Below, in pieces: positions 25,622-34,977 of a stretch of 64,000 nt of DNA. Where the stretch lies: NCBI RefSeq assembly GCF_900107995.1, contig NZ_FNUM01000004.1, positions 62,001 to 126,000 on the forward strand, written 5' to 3'. This DNA comes from Alcanivorax sp. DSM 26293 (GTDB taxonomy: Bacteria > Pseudomonadota > Gammaproteobacteria > Pseudomonadales > Alcanivoracaceae). Position 1 is the first letter of the stretch; the number at the start of each line of letters is the position of its first letter. The notes beneath the pieces were generated by a model. The model saw only the letters and a program-made list of their open reading frames with translations, did no database searches and was not told the origin of the DNA. Made by a program: the position numbers and the translations under genes.

Positions 25622-28600
25622 TCAGCGTTCGTTGTGCCCGGCGGGGGCGTGTTCTTCCTTGACCCGGAACCAGGCGGCATAGAGGGCCGGCAGGAACAGC
25701 AGAGTCAGTGCCGTTGCCACGATCAGTCCACCCATGATCGCCACTGCCATGGGGCCGAAGAAGACACTGCGTGACAGCGGGATCATGGCCAGTACCGCAG
25801 TGAGCGCAGTCAGGACAATGGGGCGGAAACGGCGTACGGTGGATTCGATGATGGCATCCCAGGTGCTGAGTCCCTGATCCATATCCTGGCCGATCTGGTC
25901 TACCAGGATCACCGCATTCCGCATGATCATGCCCGCCAGCGCGATGGTGCCAAGCATGGCCACAAACCCGAATGGCTTCTGGAAAATCAGCAGGAAGAAG
26001 GTCACCCCGATCAGCCCCAACGGCGCAGTGATAAACACCATCAGCGACAGCGGCATGCTGCGCAGCTGCAGCATCAGCAGGGTAATCACCACCAGGATGA
26101 ACAGCGGCATGCCGGCATTGACGGATTTCTGCCCGCGGGCGGATTCCTCCACGGTGCCCCCCACTTCCAGCAGGTAGCCCGGCGGCAAGTCGGCGCGCAC
26201 ATCTTCCAGCTGCGGCATGATCTGATTGACCAGGGTGGCCGGCAGGGCATCGCCCTTCACGTCCGCCAGGATGGTCACTGTGGGCAGTCGATCCCGGTGC
26301 CAGATAATCCCTTCCTCGAATCCATACTCCAGGGTGGCAATCTGGTTCAGGGGCACACTGCGTCCATTTTGCGTTTGTACTGCCAGGTTGCCGAGCAAAC
26401 CCAGAGCGTGGCGTTCGTGACTGTCGCCGCGCACTTCCACATTGATCAGCTCGTTATCTTCCCGGTACTGGCTCACCGCCACCCCGGACAGGGATGCCTG
26501 CAGGGCCGTGGACAGATCGGCAGTGGTAATTCCCAGCGTCCGGGCCCGGTCCTGGTCCACGTTCAGGCGCACCACCTTGCTGGGCTCTTCCCAGTCCAGG
26601 TGCACGTTCTGGGTGTAAGGATTATCGCGGACCTGGGCCGCTACCCGCCGGGCCAGTTCCCGCACCTGGGGAATGTGCTCCCCGGAGACCCGGAACTGCA
26701 GCGGGTAACCCACCGGCGGACCATTTTCCAACCGCGACACACGGCTGCGTACGGTGGGGAAATCCCGTCGCAGGGTTTCCTCCAGCCAGCTCAGCACCTG
26801 TTCCCGATCCTCTATATTGCGGGTCAGGATAACGAACTGGGCCACCGACGCTGCCGGCAACTTCTGATCCAGCGACAAGTAAAAACGCGGCGAACCACTG
26901 CCCATGTAGCCCACGTAATTCTCGATCTGTTCATTCTCGCCAAACATGGCTTCCAGACGCAGGGCCTGCTCCTGGGTGGCGGCCAGCGACGCGCCCTCTT
27001 CCAGTTTCATGTCCACCATCAACTCAAGCCGGTTGGACGCCGGGAAGAATTGCTGGGGCACCAGGCTGAACAGCAGCAGGGAAAACACGAAGATACCCAC
27101 GGTCAGACCAATGACCGTTTTGCGATAACGCACGCACCATTCCACTACGCCACGGAAACGCTGATAAAAGGGTTTCTGATAGGGATCGTGCACATCCCCG
27201 CTGGCATCCCGCTTGGCCAGGTTGGGCAGCAGTTTTTCCCCGAGATACGGCACGAACACTACCGCGGCGATCCAGGAAGCCAGCAGGGCAATAGTCACCA
27301 CCTGGAAGATCGAGCGGGTATATTCACCGGTGCTGGATTCCGCCGTGGCAATGGGCAGGAACCCGGCGGCGGTAATCAGGGTGCCGGTGAGCATGGGAAA
27401 CGCCGTGCTTTTCCAGGCAAAGCCGGCCGCTTTCAGGCGACTGAACCCCTGCTCCATCTTGATGGCCATCATTTCCACCGCAATGATGGCATCGTCCACC
27501 ATCAGCCCCAGGGCCAGTACCAGTGCCCCCAGGGAAATCTTGTGCAGGCCGATATCGAAATACTTCATGGACGCGAACGTCATGGCCAGCACCAGCGGGA
27601 TGGACAACGCCACCACCATGCCGGTACGCCAGCCCAGTGAGAAAAAACTCACCAGCAACACGATGACCAGGGCTTCCATCAGCACCTGTACGAACTCGCC
27701 GACCCCGGCTTCCACCGCTGCCGGCTGATCAGAGACCTTGCGCAGTTCCATGCCCAGCGGCAGGCTCTTCTGCAGTTCGGCAAAAGCCTTGTCCAGGTTT
27801 TCACCCAGTTTGAGAATGTCTCCACCGTCTTTCATGGACACGGCAATGCCGATGGCATTCTCGCCCATAAAGCGCATGCGCGGCTGGGGCGGATCACTGA
27901 AGCCGCGATAAACGGTGGCAATGTCACCCAACTTGAGGGTGCGGTTATCCACCTGGATGGGGAACTGGCGAATATCGTCCACACTGGTGAATTCCCCGGA
28001 TACCCGTAGCCGCACTCTACTGCTGGGGGTTTCAAAAAAGCCGGCGTCGGCCACCGCATTTTGCGACTGCAACGCCTGCTGCACGGTGACCAGGGGAATG
28101 CCCAGGGACGCCAGCTTGGTGTTGGAAATTTCTACCCAGATCTTTTCGTCCTGCAGCCCGACCAGCTCCACCTTGCCCACGTCCTCCACGCGCTGCAGAG
28201 CCAGCTGCAGGCGGTCGGCGTAGTCTTTCATGATGGCGTAGTCGAAACCCGGGCCGGTCAGCGCATAGATATTGCCGAAGGTGGTACCGAATTCATCGTT
28301 GAAGAACGGCCCCTGTGCATCCCGGGGCAAGGTATGACGGATATCGCCCACTTTCTTGCGCACCTGGTACCAGAGATCCTTGATTTCCTTGGAGCGCATT
28401 TCGTCCCGGGCCATGAACATGACCAGGGATTCACCGGGACGGGAGTAGGACGTGATCCGCTCGAAGTCGCCGGTTTCCATCAATTTCTTTTCGATTCGCT
28501 CGGTAATCTGCCGGGAGACTTCTTCCGCACTGGCACCGGGCCACTGGGTATTGATGGTCATCAACTTGAAAGTGAACGGCGGATCTTCGCTCTGCCCCAG

Positions 28601-28699
28601 GTTGGCATAGGAAATGGCCCCCATGGCACCGAGCAGGAGCATGGCGTAGAGCACCAGGGCGCGGTTTTTCAGCGCCCATTCCGAGAGATTGAATGACAT
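25622..28699 (-). CDS. RND multidrug-type efflux permease (AcrB/MexF-like superfamily)
   Basis: 1025 residues, standard for the family. N-terminal helix (NRALVLYAMLLLGAMGAISYANLG), two large periplasmic loops, and twelve membrane segments. TM4 carries the adjacent acidic pair in LVLALGLMVDDAIIAVEMM, the proton relay of drug-type RND pumps. The family motif GEDPPFTFK-like EDPPFTFKLM at the start places it with the short-loop VexF/MexK-like branch often annotated simply as RND permease. It is the second gene of an operon with its adaptor 11 bases upstream and is controlled most likely by the divergent TetR. No outer-membrane channel is encoded here. Confidence 0.9.
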   Translation of the reverse strand: MSFNLSEWALKNRALVLYAMLLLGAMGAISYANLGQSEDPPFTFKLMTINTQWPGASAEEVSRQITERIEKKLMETGDFERITSYSRPGESLVMFMARDEMRSKEIKDLWYQVRKKVGDIRHTLPRDAQGPFFNDEFGTTFGNIYALTGPGFDYAIMKDYADRLQLALQRVEDVGKVELVGLQDEKIWVEISNTKLASLGIPLVTVQQALQSQNAVADAGFFETPSSRVRLRVSGEFTSVDDIRQFPIQVDNRTLKLGDIATVYRGFSDPPQPRMRFMGENAIGIAVSMKDGGDILKLGENLDKAFAELQKSLPLGMELRKVSDQPAAVEAGVGEFVQVLMEALVIVLLVSFFSLGWRTGMVVALSIPLVLAMTFASMKYFDIGLHKISLGALVLALGLMVDDAIIAVEMMAIKMEQGFSRLKAAGFAWKSTAFPMLTGTLITAAGFLPIATAESSTGEYTRSIFQVVTIALLASWIAAVVFVPYLGEKLLPNLAKRDASGDVHDPYQKPFYQRFRGVVEWCVRYRKTVIGLTVGIFVFSLLLFSLVPQQFFPASNRLELMVDMKLEEGASLAATQEQALRLEAMFGENEQIENYVGYMGSGSPRFYLSLDQKLPAASVAQFVILTRNIEDREQVLSWLEETLRRDFPTVRSRVSRLENGPPVGYPLQFRVSGEHIPQVRELARRVAAQVRDNPYTQNVHLDWEEPSKVVRLNVDQDRARTLGITTADLSTALQASLSGVAVSQYREDNELINVEVRGDSHERHALGLLGNLAVQTQNGRSVPLNQIATLEYGFEEGIIWHRDRLPTVTILADVKGDALPATLVNQIMPQLEDVRADLPPGYLLEVGGTVEESARGQKSVNAGMPLFILVVITLLMLQLRSMPLSLMVFITAPLGLIGVTFFLLIFQKPFGFVAMLGTIALAGMIMRNAVILVDQIGQDMDQGLSTWDAIIESTVRRFRPIVLTALTAVLAMIPLSRSVFFGPMAVAIMGGLIVATALTLLFLPALYAAWFRVKEEHAPAGHNER

Positions 28700-28710
28700 G
28701 GTGGCGCTCC

Positions 28711-29865
28711 CTATTCGCTTTCCGTCCCGGCATCATCGGCAGGGGCCGGCGTGTCTGCTGCCGCCAGGTCAATCTGCCGGTTCTGGCGATCCACGGGAAT
28801 CACCGTCTGCCCCTCTCGCAGCAAATGCGTCCCTGCCGCCACCACCCAGGCGTCCGCGCGCAGCCCGGACAGCACCGGAATGGTTTCCGCCCCATAGGCA
28901 CCGGTTTCCACCGGGGTTTTGATCAGGCTGGCATCTTCCGGGTTTACCACCCACACATAGCGCTTCTCCCCCTCCGCAGTCACTGCCGCAAGAGGCAGCG
29001 TAAGCACACCATTGCCGGCGGCCCCGCTGGCCACCACCCGGGCGGACTGGCCCAGGTCGGCGCCCACGTCGTCGTTATCGAAAGCCACCCGGGCCTCGAA
29101 GGTGCGCGAGCGCGGATCCGCCGACGGGGACAATTCCCGCAGGGTGCCGGGGAATACCTTGCCCTTGCGGGACCACAGCTCGATGGCCACCGGCATACCG
29201 ATCACAAACCGACCCACGTCCTGCTCCGGCAGATCGATACGCACTTCCCGGTCGCCATCCACTGCCAGCACAAACACCGGCTGACCGGCAGCCACCACCT
29301 GACCGGCCTCGGCCAGACGCTGGGCAATCACCCCGTCCTTGGGTGCCTTGAGCGTGGCATAGTCGGTCTGGTTGCGGGCCACATTCAGGTTGGCGCGGGC
29401 CTGACGCAGCTGGGCCTCGGCCGCGTCGAAGCGGCTTTCCACACTGTCATACTGGGAGCGGCTGATGACTTGACGTTCAAGCAGGGCCTGGTGGCGGTCC
29501 AGCTCGCTGCGGGCCAGCTTGTGATCGGCCTGGGCGGAGGCAAAGCGGGCACGGGCTGCATCCAGCTGCAGGTTCACATCATCGGTATCCAGGGTGGCCA
29601 GCACATCGCCCTTGCTGACGCGATCGCCCACGTCCACCTTGCGCTGGCTGATCTTGCCGGCAATGCGAAAACCCAGCTCCGGTTCGTAGCGGGCCCGCAC
29701 TTCGCCGGGGAATACGTCCTGGCTGGCTCCGGCGGTCAGCGGCTGGACCACCAGCGCCGGACGCGGTGCTTCGGTTTTGCCGGATTCCGTATCGGAACAG
29801 CCCTGCAGGCCGAGAGCCCCAACGACTCCGATGACCAGACCCGGTATCAACAGTGAACGAAACAT
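28711..29865 (-). CDS. RND efflux periplasmic adaptor lipoprotein
   Basis: 384 residues with a lipobox LQGC (C23), so anchored in the inner membrane by lipid. The adaptor modules are in order: ALVVQPLTAG, the lipoyl half RYEPELGFRIAGKISQRKVDVGDRV, an alpha-hairpin rich in Ala/Arg/Gln (about 95-165), the second lipoyl half LKAPKDGVIAQRLAEAGQVV, and a beta-barrel. It pairs with the permease downstream. An acidic, Ala/Pro-rich C-terminal tail closes the protein. Confidence 0.9.
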   Translation of the reverse strand: MFRSLLIPGLVIGVVGALGLQGCSDTESGKTEAPRPALVVQPLTAGASQDVFPGEVRARYEPELGFRIAGKISQRKVDVGDRVSKGDVLATLDTDDVNLQLDAARARFASAQADHKLARSELDRHQALLERQVISRSQYDSVESRFDAAEAQLRQARANLNVARNQTDYATLKAPKDGVIAQRLAEAGQVVAAGQPVFVLAVDGDREVRIDLPEQDVGRFVIGMPVAIELWSRKGKVFPGTLRELSPSADPRSRTFEARVAFDNDDVGADLGQSARVVASGAAGNGVLTLPLAAVTAEGEKRYVWVVNPEDASLIKTPVETGAYGAETIPVLSGLRADAWVVAAGTHLLREGQTVIPVDRQNRQIDLAAADTPAPADDAGTESE

Positions 29866-29935
29866 GGCAGCTACCCTCTACCCTTTGCTAACCCGTGTTT
29901 ACCTTGAAAGCCACCGAGGTTGCCTTCCCTTTATG

Positions 29936-29953
29936 CTATACTGTCGAGTATAG
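29936..29953. promoter_or_regulatory. TetR operator candidate between adaptor and tetR genes
   Basis: CTATACT-GTCG-AGTATAG is a perfect 7-base inverted repeat 45 bases before the tetR-like start, overlapping likely -10 elements on both strands. A related half-site (CCAGTATTG) lies 25 bases further on. Confidence 0.7.
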
Positions 29954-29997
29954 TAATTTTATTAAACTAAACCGTCCAGTATTGAAATGTGAGTGCG

Positions 29998-30639
29998 ATG
30001 ACTGATACCTCAACCCCAGCCGCCCGTGGCCGCCCAAAGGATCCGGCCAAACGTGCTGCCATCCTGGATGTGGCAGAGACACTCTTTCTCTCCCAAGGGT
30101 TTGCGGGCACGAGCATGGATGCGGTGGCCAAGGAAGCCGGGGTTTCCAAACTGACGGTTTATAGCCATTTCAGCGACAAGGAAACGTTATTTTCCGCGGC
30201 CATCGAGGCGAAATGCCAGAACATGCTACCAGTGCCGATCTTCGAGCTGGATGGCAATCAGCCCCTGCGCACCACCCTCACCAAGATCGGCCTGGGCTTC
30301 CTTGAGCTGATCCACAGCCCGGATACGCTCAAACTGCAACGGCTGATGAACAGCCAGGCCACGCAGGATCCGGAAATGTCACGGCTGTTTTTCGAGGCGG
30401 GCCCGCAGCGCACGCTTACTGCCATGGAAAACCTGATCCGCAGCGCCAACGCTGCCGGCCAGCTTGAGGTTACGGACCCCAAACAGGCATCGGAAAATTT
30501 CTTTGCATTGCTGCAGGGCTGCCAGCATATGCGCGTCATGATTGGCTACCAGCCACCGATGACGGCCAGCGAAGCGCAGCCCCATGCGGAACAGGTCGTG
30601 GAGTTGTTTTTGCGGGCCTATGGGAAAGGCAGTGAATAA
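29998..30639 (+). CDS. TetR/AcrR family regulator of the divergent RND pump
   Basis: 213 residues from the ATG at MTDTSTPAARGRPKD; a GTG three codons earlier is possible. The DNA-binding helices are clear: AAILDVAETLFLSQGFAGTSMDAVAKEAGVSKLTVYSHF with K/E residues following (SDKETLF). The C-terminal half (LRTTLTKIGLGFLELIHSPDTLKLQRLM) fits the AefR-like TetR_C group seen beside RND pumps. It is divergent from the pump operon with a perfect palindrome between, so it likely represses the pump and itself. Confidence 0.9.
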   Translation: MTDTSTPAARGRPKDPAKRAAILDVAETLFLSQGFAGTSMDAVAKEAGVSKLTVYSHFSDKETLFSAAIEAKCQNMLPVPIFELDGNQPLRTTLTKIGLGFLELIHSPDTLKLQRLMNSQATQDPEMSRLFFEAGPQRTLTAMENLIRSANAAGQLEVTDPKQASENFFALLQGCQHMRVMIGYQPPMTASEAQPHAEQVVELFLRAYGKGSE

Positions 30640-30692
30640 TTAACCGTGGATAGTTGATCATTCGCGGAATAACACTTCGACACTGTAAACAA

Positions 30693-30730
30693 AGAGGCCG
30701 CACTCCTGGATGGAGCGCGGCCTCTTTTTT
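30693..30730 (+). terminator. Intrinsic terminator of the tetR-like gene
   Basis: AGAGGCCGC/GCGGCCTCT stem with an inner CTCC/GGAG hairpin, followed by six T. Confidence 0.88.
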
Positions 30731-30783
30731 AAAAACAGGTTATCGATCAGGAAATAGCGAAAGAACGTTTTTTGCCAATAAAG

Positions 30784-30811
30784 AAAAACGGGATCCGCAA
30801 GCGGATCCCGT
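30784..30811 (-). terminator. Intrinsic terminator of the outer membrane protein gene
   Basis: On the minus strand ACGGGATCCGC/GCGGATCCCGT hairpin is followed by TTTTTCTTT. Confidence 0.85.
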
Positions 30812-30821
30812 GTCAGGGCGA

Positions 30822-31496
30822 TCAGAAGGATTTTCTTACGCCAATGGAGAAGTGATCGTAATCCAGATCAAGTTTATCGTTATCGATCTTGAGTTCGTGG
30901 GTCGCATCCACATACCCCAGCACCAGCTCAGGCGCGTCCGGGGCAAAGGAGATGGCCACATCGAGACCCAGCAATTCCGGATCGATATCCAGGGAGTCCG
31001 TACCGACCTTGGTATCCGTCTCACCCATGTTGTACCAGAGTGATGCGGTCACCATTTCGAAGTTGGCTCGGGCGCCGACTTCCAGGCCATAACCCTCACC
31101 GGCAAAACCAATGAACGTTGGACGGCTGAAACCGACTGCACCATAAATGTCGACCATGTCTGCCACCGGCAGATGCGCCCCGACACCGATAAACGTCATG
31201 TCGTTAAACGCGGCATTGTCAGCTTCACCCAATGCAAAACCCAGGTCATCTTCATAGTCCAGGGACATATGGCGCCCCATGACCATGACATAGTCACCAA
31301 TTTCGAAACCGCCTTGCAGCCCGAAACCTTGCTGAAGATCAAACGACTCAGACAAGCCACCCTCGCTGATTTCCGAGTCACCGGATACAACATAGTCGAA
31401 CTGCACGTAATTGAAAGAAGGCGCTTCAGCCATGGCAGTCTGGCTGATGGCACCGGCAAGCGCGGCAACCGCAAACACTGAAGTTTTCTTATTCAT
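30822..31496 (-). CDS. Outer membrane beta-barrel protein (OmpA-barrel-like)
   Basis: 224 residues with a signal peptide ending AMA. The mature chain is a series of alternating strands, opening FNYVQFDYVVSGD and ending with HFSIGVRKSF, whose final Phe is the outer-membrane assembly signal. About eight strands can be counted, the size of an OmpA/OmpW-type barrel. Short acidic loops (DYEDDLG, DTKVGTDSLDID) fit a marine outer-surface protein. No specific substrate can be named. It is monocistronic with its own terminator. Confidence 0.82.
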   Translation of the reverse strand: MNKKTSVFAVAALAGAISQTAMAEAPSFNYVQFDYVVSGDSEISEGGLSESFDLQQGFGLQGGFEIGDYVMVMGRHMSLDYEDDLGFALGEADNAAFNDMTFIGVGAHLPVADMVDIYGAVGFSRPTFIGFAGEGYGLEVGARANFEMVTASLWYNMGETDTKVGTDSLDIDPELLGLDVAISFAPDAPELVLGYVDATHELKIDNDKLDLDYDHFSIGVRKSF

Positions 31497-31621
31497 AGGT
31501 TTCTCCCTGATTAATAAAAAAGGGCCAAGGCCTTCCTGAGCCTTTCTTGGCTCCCCTGGTCCGCATTAAGTAGTAACCCAATTGTAAAAAAACCGCAATA
31601 TCCACAAGGTTACCGTTGGTT

Positions 31622-31903
31622 TCACATCGCTTTCCCCGTTTCGCCTGACCAACAGAGCTCTTCCGGCCAGCAACCGCCAACGTCTCCTTCGTCGACTCTT
31701 ACTATGTTCAGGATGGCTCTGCCCCGATTGATTGCCCCCAATTGCCACCAGATAATCCCCAGCCAGAGCAGGGCATCACGATCCCCGGCGTTAGCGGCCA
31801 GGGCCTGCTGGCACAGGCGCAGAGCCCGTTCCAGCAAACCCCGACGCTGGGAGGGATAGCGTCGACTGGCCTTCAGCAAACGCACGATGCGACTAGGGCT
31901 CAT
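31622..31903 (-). CDS. Small TPR-like protein translationally coupled to creD
   Basis: 93 residues from an ATG that lies inside the last codons of creD (11-base overlap). The middle part, RGLLERALRLCQQALAANAGDRDALLWLGIIWWQLG, has the spacing of one tetratricopeptide repeat pair (A at positions 8 and 20, G/Y pattern). There is no signal peptide. A longer frame starting at 31963 exists but is wholly within creD. Function is unknown; coupling suggests a helper of the Cre system. Confidence 0.55.
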   Translation of the reverse strand: MSPSRIVRLLKASRRYPSQRRGLLERALRLCQQALAANAGDRDALLWLGIIWWQLGAINRGRAILNIVRVDEGDVGGCWPEELCWSGETGKAM

Positions 31904-33260
31904 TCGGTTCCGCCTGTGCCGCTTTTGCTTTTGCCACGGCCTTGCCCGGGACGGCAAAGGCATACCAGTCCAGGTTGCGGGTCACCAGCATCACCATCGC
32001 CAGGGCGGCAAATAACAACAGGGCCCCCAACAGCAAGGCGTAATCTTCCGCCATCAGGATGCCGTAGATGAGCCCCTGCACCAGTAACAAACTGACCGCA
32101 AAACTCCACCCCGCCTGGAGTGATCGCAGTACCGCCATCAGGTAGACGCCGATCAACGCACAACACGATAACGCTGCCGCCAGGTAGGCCAGGGCAAAAT
32201 CGATATGCTCACTGAGCGCCACCAGCAGCAGGTAGAACATGGCCAGCGCCAGACCCACCAGCAGATATTGCATGGCGTGCAATGGGTAACGGCGCAATAT
32301 TTCAAACAGAAAAAAGGCGGCAAAGGTGAGGCCCACAATCAGATAGCTGTATTTCAGCGCGCGTTCGCTGGAAAGCAATCCGGTGACCGGCTGCACCAGC
32401 CTTACCCGCAGCGCCTGGTTAGCGTCACCGCAGGCGCCATCACCGCGGGCACAGAGAATGGCGCTGGCCGCCGCCAGGCTATTGGTGCGCCACTGGCTGG
32501 TGAAGCCTTCCGCGTTAATTTCTCTTTCCACGGGCAATACCAGCCCCTCAAAACTCGGGTGCGGCCAGTCCGCACGCAGGCCAATGCGGGTTTCCTTGGC
32601 CAGCGGCAGTGCCGCCAGGGATTCGGTGCCGTTCAGGTTTAACCGCACCTTGACAGTGAAGGCACCGGACAGGTCATCCGGCAATTGCACTGCCACCGCA
32701 TTGGCACCCAGCCCGGCGGGCAATTGTTCGGTTTCCACCAGCGCCAGAGGCACATCGTTGACCAGGATCTGCGGCCGCTCCACCAGGCCGCGAAGGTCGC
32801 TGATCTGCAACACCAGCAAGGATGGCCGCGACAGCACCACTTGTTCCGGTTGCTTGACCTGTTGCCAATTGGCAGGAAATACCGCTTTCAGATGCAACAG
32901 GCTGCGATAGACCGGTGTGCCATAGATCCCCCGGTAACGCATCTGCGTCTGCAACTGGCCATCCACATTCAGGGCATCGGGAATCTGGCTCTCCAGTACG
33001 GTGCGTTTTTCCACCACCGTGCAGCTGTCGCCGCGGCGACAATCCGTCTTTTCCACCAGTTGCTTGCGCACACGCTGGGTAACAATCACCGGGCCACTGA
33101 TCTGCTGTTCGCCGCTGACCTGACGGGCGATCTGTTGTTTTACCTGCCAGGCTTCCTGGCTACGGTCGCTGACCTTGTCCTGGATCATCAACAGGGGGAT
33201 GACCAGCACCATCAGCAGGCCGGCGATAGTGAGCATTTTCAATAACAGGTTGGGTCGCAT
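31893..33260 (-). CDS. creD: CreD inner membrane protein
   Basis: 455 residues. An N-terminal membrane helix (LTIAGLLMVLVIPLLMI), a periplasmic domain with SGPVIVTQRVRKQLVE and MRYRGIYGTPVYRS, typical of CreD, and five to six C-terminal helices (from KYSYLIVGLTFAAFFLFEI). CreD is the strongly induced membrane target of the CreBC two-component system, linked to envelope integrity and beta-lactam and colicin tolerance. It lies downstream of creBC, separated by about 300 bases of repeats, so it probably has its own Cre-controlled promoter. Confidence 0.9.
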   Translation of the reverse strand: MRPNLLLKMLTIAGLLMVLVIPLLMIQDKVSDRSQEAWQVKQQIARQVSGEQQISGPVIVTQRVRKQLVEKTDCRRGDSCTVVEKRTVLESQIPDALNVDGQLQTQMRYRGIYGTPVYRSLLHLKAVFPANWQQVKQPEQVVLSRPSLLVLQISDLRGLVERPQILVNDVPLALVETEQLPAGLGANAVAVQLPDDLSGAFTVKVRLNLNGTESLAALPLAKETRIGLRADWPHPSFEGLVLPVEREINAEGFTSQWRTNSLAAASAILCARGDGACGDANQALRVRLVQPVTGLLSSERALKYSYLIVGLTFAAFFLFEILRRYPLHAMQYLLVGLALAMFYLLLVALSEHIDFALAYLAAALSCCALIGVYLMAVLRSLQAGWSFAVSLLLVQGLIYGILMAEDYALLLGALLLFAALAMVMLVTRNLDWYAFAVPGKAVAKAKAAQAEPNEP

Positions 33261-33330
33261 GGTTCCTCTCCCTCATATGGAGAGACCAGTGTGCGAAGCC
33301 AGGTTGAGGGTTTTGTGGGGATTGTGTGGG

Positions 33331-33555
33331 GAAGCGAGTTTCGAGGAGCGAGGAGTGAGATGCCACAAGGAAAAACAAACTCCAAACCTTGGTCGTTGGA
33401 ACCCCTCTTGAGGGGCGAAGCCGAATGCGATGGAAGATCCGATCCGGTAGCAATCTATTCTGGAAAGATCTATCGAGATCTGAAAGGCCTGATCGCCCTG
33501 CGGGCGGTTTCCGCGCAAGCGCGGTTCGCACCTCAAGAGGAGCTCCTACAGCGGG
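33331..33555. repeat. Composite of dispersed repeats in the creC-creD gap
   Basis: 33331-33362 is a partial copy of the CGAGGAGCGAGGAG family; 33401-33555 is a long imperfect palindrome beginning CCCCTCTTGAGGGGCGAA and ending CCTCAAGAGGAGCTCCTAC. Between them nothing else is recognised. Similar long copies occur at 48710 and 52960. Confidence 0.8.
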
Positions 33556-33567
33556 TTTGTAGAAATG

Positions 33568-34977
33568 TTAGTGCTGGGGGATGGTCAGGGTGGCGCGGAC
33601 GCCGTTGTCGGTGTTTGCCAGTGTCAGGCTGCCGCCGTGGAGGGTGGCAATTTCGTTGACCATCGCCAGGCCCAGGCCGGAGCTTTTGTCATGGCCCGGG
33701 GCCGGCAGGGAATAAAAGCGCTCGGTAACGCGCGCCAACGCATAGTCTGGTATCGCCGGGCCGATGTTTGTCACGCTCAGTGCGTTGCCTTCCACCTGTA
33801 CCCCGAGTGTGGTTCTCGCACTGGCAAAACGCAGCGCATTATCGAGCAGGTTGAACAGGGCCAGTTTGAGGGTATCGGCTTCTGCATGAAGGTCGCTGCC
33901 GGCGACACTCACATCCAGCTGTTTTTCTGCCAATAACGAATAGCGGCTGCGCTGCCATTCTTCCACCAACGGGGAAATTGAGACGCGACGCTTGCGGTCC
34001 GGCAGACTTTCCAGCTTTTCCAGTCTGGCCATGGCCAGCAGCCGATCGAGAAGATCGCTGAGCCGCTGACTTTCATGAATCACGTTATCGGTAAAGCGGA
34101 TCAGTGACGGATCCCGGATCTCATCCTGGAGAATTTCTCCGGCGCCACGGATCGCCGCCAGCGGACTTTTCATTTCATGGGTCAGGAGGCTGACGTTATC
34201 TTCCAGCCGCGCACGCTCTTCCAGTCGACGACGCATGGCCGTAACGGCATCGGCCAGAGCGCGGATCTCATCGTTGCCACGAAATGCCGGCGGCGCCGGG
34301 CGCTCATCATTGGCCACCGCCTCCGCATAGCCTCGCAGGCGATTGACCCGACGGCTGAGCCACCAGGCCAGCAGTCCCCCCAGCAGCAGGCAACCAAACA
34401 GGGCCGCACCGCCATACAGCAACAGATGCCGTTCCGCCCGTTGCACAAAAGGCTCGATGGCACGCCCCGGTTTGCCCAGGCTGATGACCCCGATCAGGCT
34501 GCCGCTGTGGCGGATCGGGGCGGCCACATACATGACCGAGGTAGACGGGTCCTCAGGGTCCGTGCGGGTAGTACGTGCCCCGTAGCGACCCTGCAGGGTC
34601 AGATGCACATCATTCCAGCGGGAGAAGTCCTCACCTTCATCCTTGCCCCGGGAATCGAACAACACGGTACCGGTGGGACCAGTGATATAGATGTGGGTAT
34701 GGATACGGTCTTTTTTCAGGCCCCAGATATCCGCATCCGGTGTACGCCCGGCATAACGATTCAGGGCCTGGCGCAGTGACGGGGTAATCACGATCTCGCC
34801 GCTCTCCGCATCCTCGGCAACAATTTCCGCCAGCAGGTTGGCCGCATCTACCAGGGTTTCTTCGGCGGACTGGCGCACCAGTGGTTTGGCCTGACCGAAC
34901 ACCAGATCGAGCACAAACCAGCTCACCACCCCCAGAATCAGGAAATAGAACACCAGCAAGCGCTGCCCGAGTTTCAT
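33568..34977 (-). CDS. creC: CreC sensor histidine kinase
   Basis: 469 residues. Two membrane helices (about 8-28 and 180-202) bracket a periplasmic sensor with KKDRIHTHIYITGPTGTVLFDS, characteristic of CreC. A HAMP segment, then HisKA with LLTHEMKSPLAAIRGAGEIL, N box LFNLLDNALRFA and SSGLGLAMVNEIATLHGG. It responds to metabolic or cell-wall signals and phosphorylates CreB. Its start overlaps the creB stop by four bases (ATGA), so the two are translationally coupled. Confidence 0.92.
   Translation of the reverse strand: MKLGQRLLVFYFLILGVVSWFVLDLVFGQAKPLVRQSAEETLVDAANLLAEIVAEDAESGEIVITPSLRQALNRYAGRTPDADIWGLKKDRIHTHIYITGPTGTVLFDSRGKDEGEDFSRWNDVHLTLQGRYGARTTRTDPEDPSTSVMYVAAPIRHSGSLIGVISLGKPGRAIEPFVQRAERHLLLYGGAALFGCLLLGGLLAWWLSRRVNRLRGYAEAVANDERPAPPAFRGNDEIRALADAVTAMRRRLEERARLEDNVSLLTHEMKSPLAAIRGAGEILQDEIRDPSLIRFTDNVIHESQRLSDLLDRLLAMARLEKLESLPDRKRRVSISPLVEEWQRSRYSLLAEKQLDVSVAGSDLHAEADTLKLALFNLLDNALRFASARTTLGVQVEGNALSVTNIGPAIPDYALARVTERFYSLPAPGHDKSSGLGLAMVNEIATLHGGSLTLANTDNGVRATLTIPQH

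Noticed and set aside
26297-27640. Long open frame antisense to the RND permease
   Set aside because: It mirrors the GC-rich third-position pattern of the real gene, is rich in His/Gln/Gly with no domain, and lacks a ribosome binding site.
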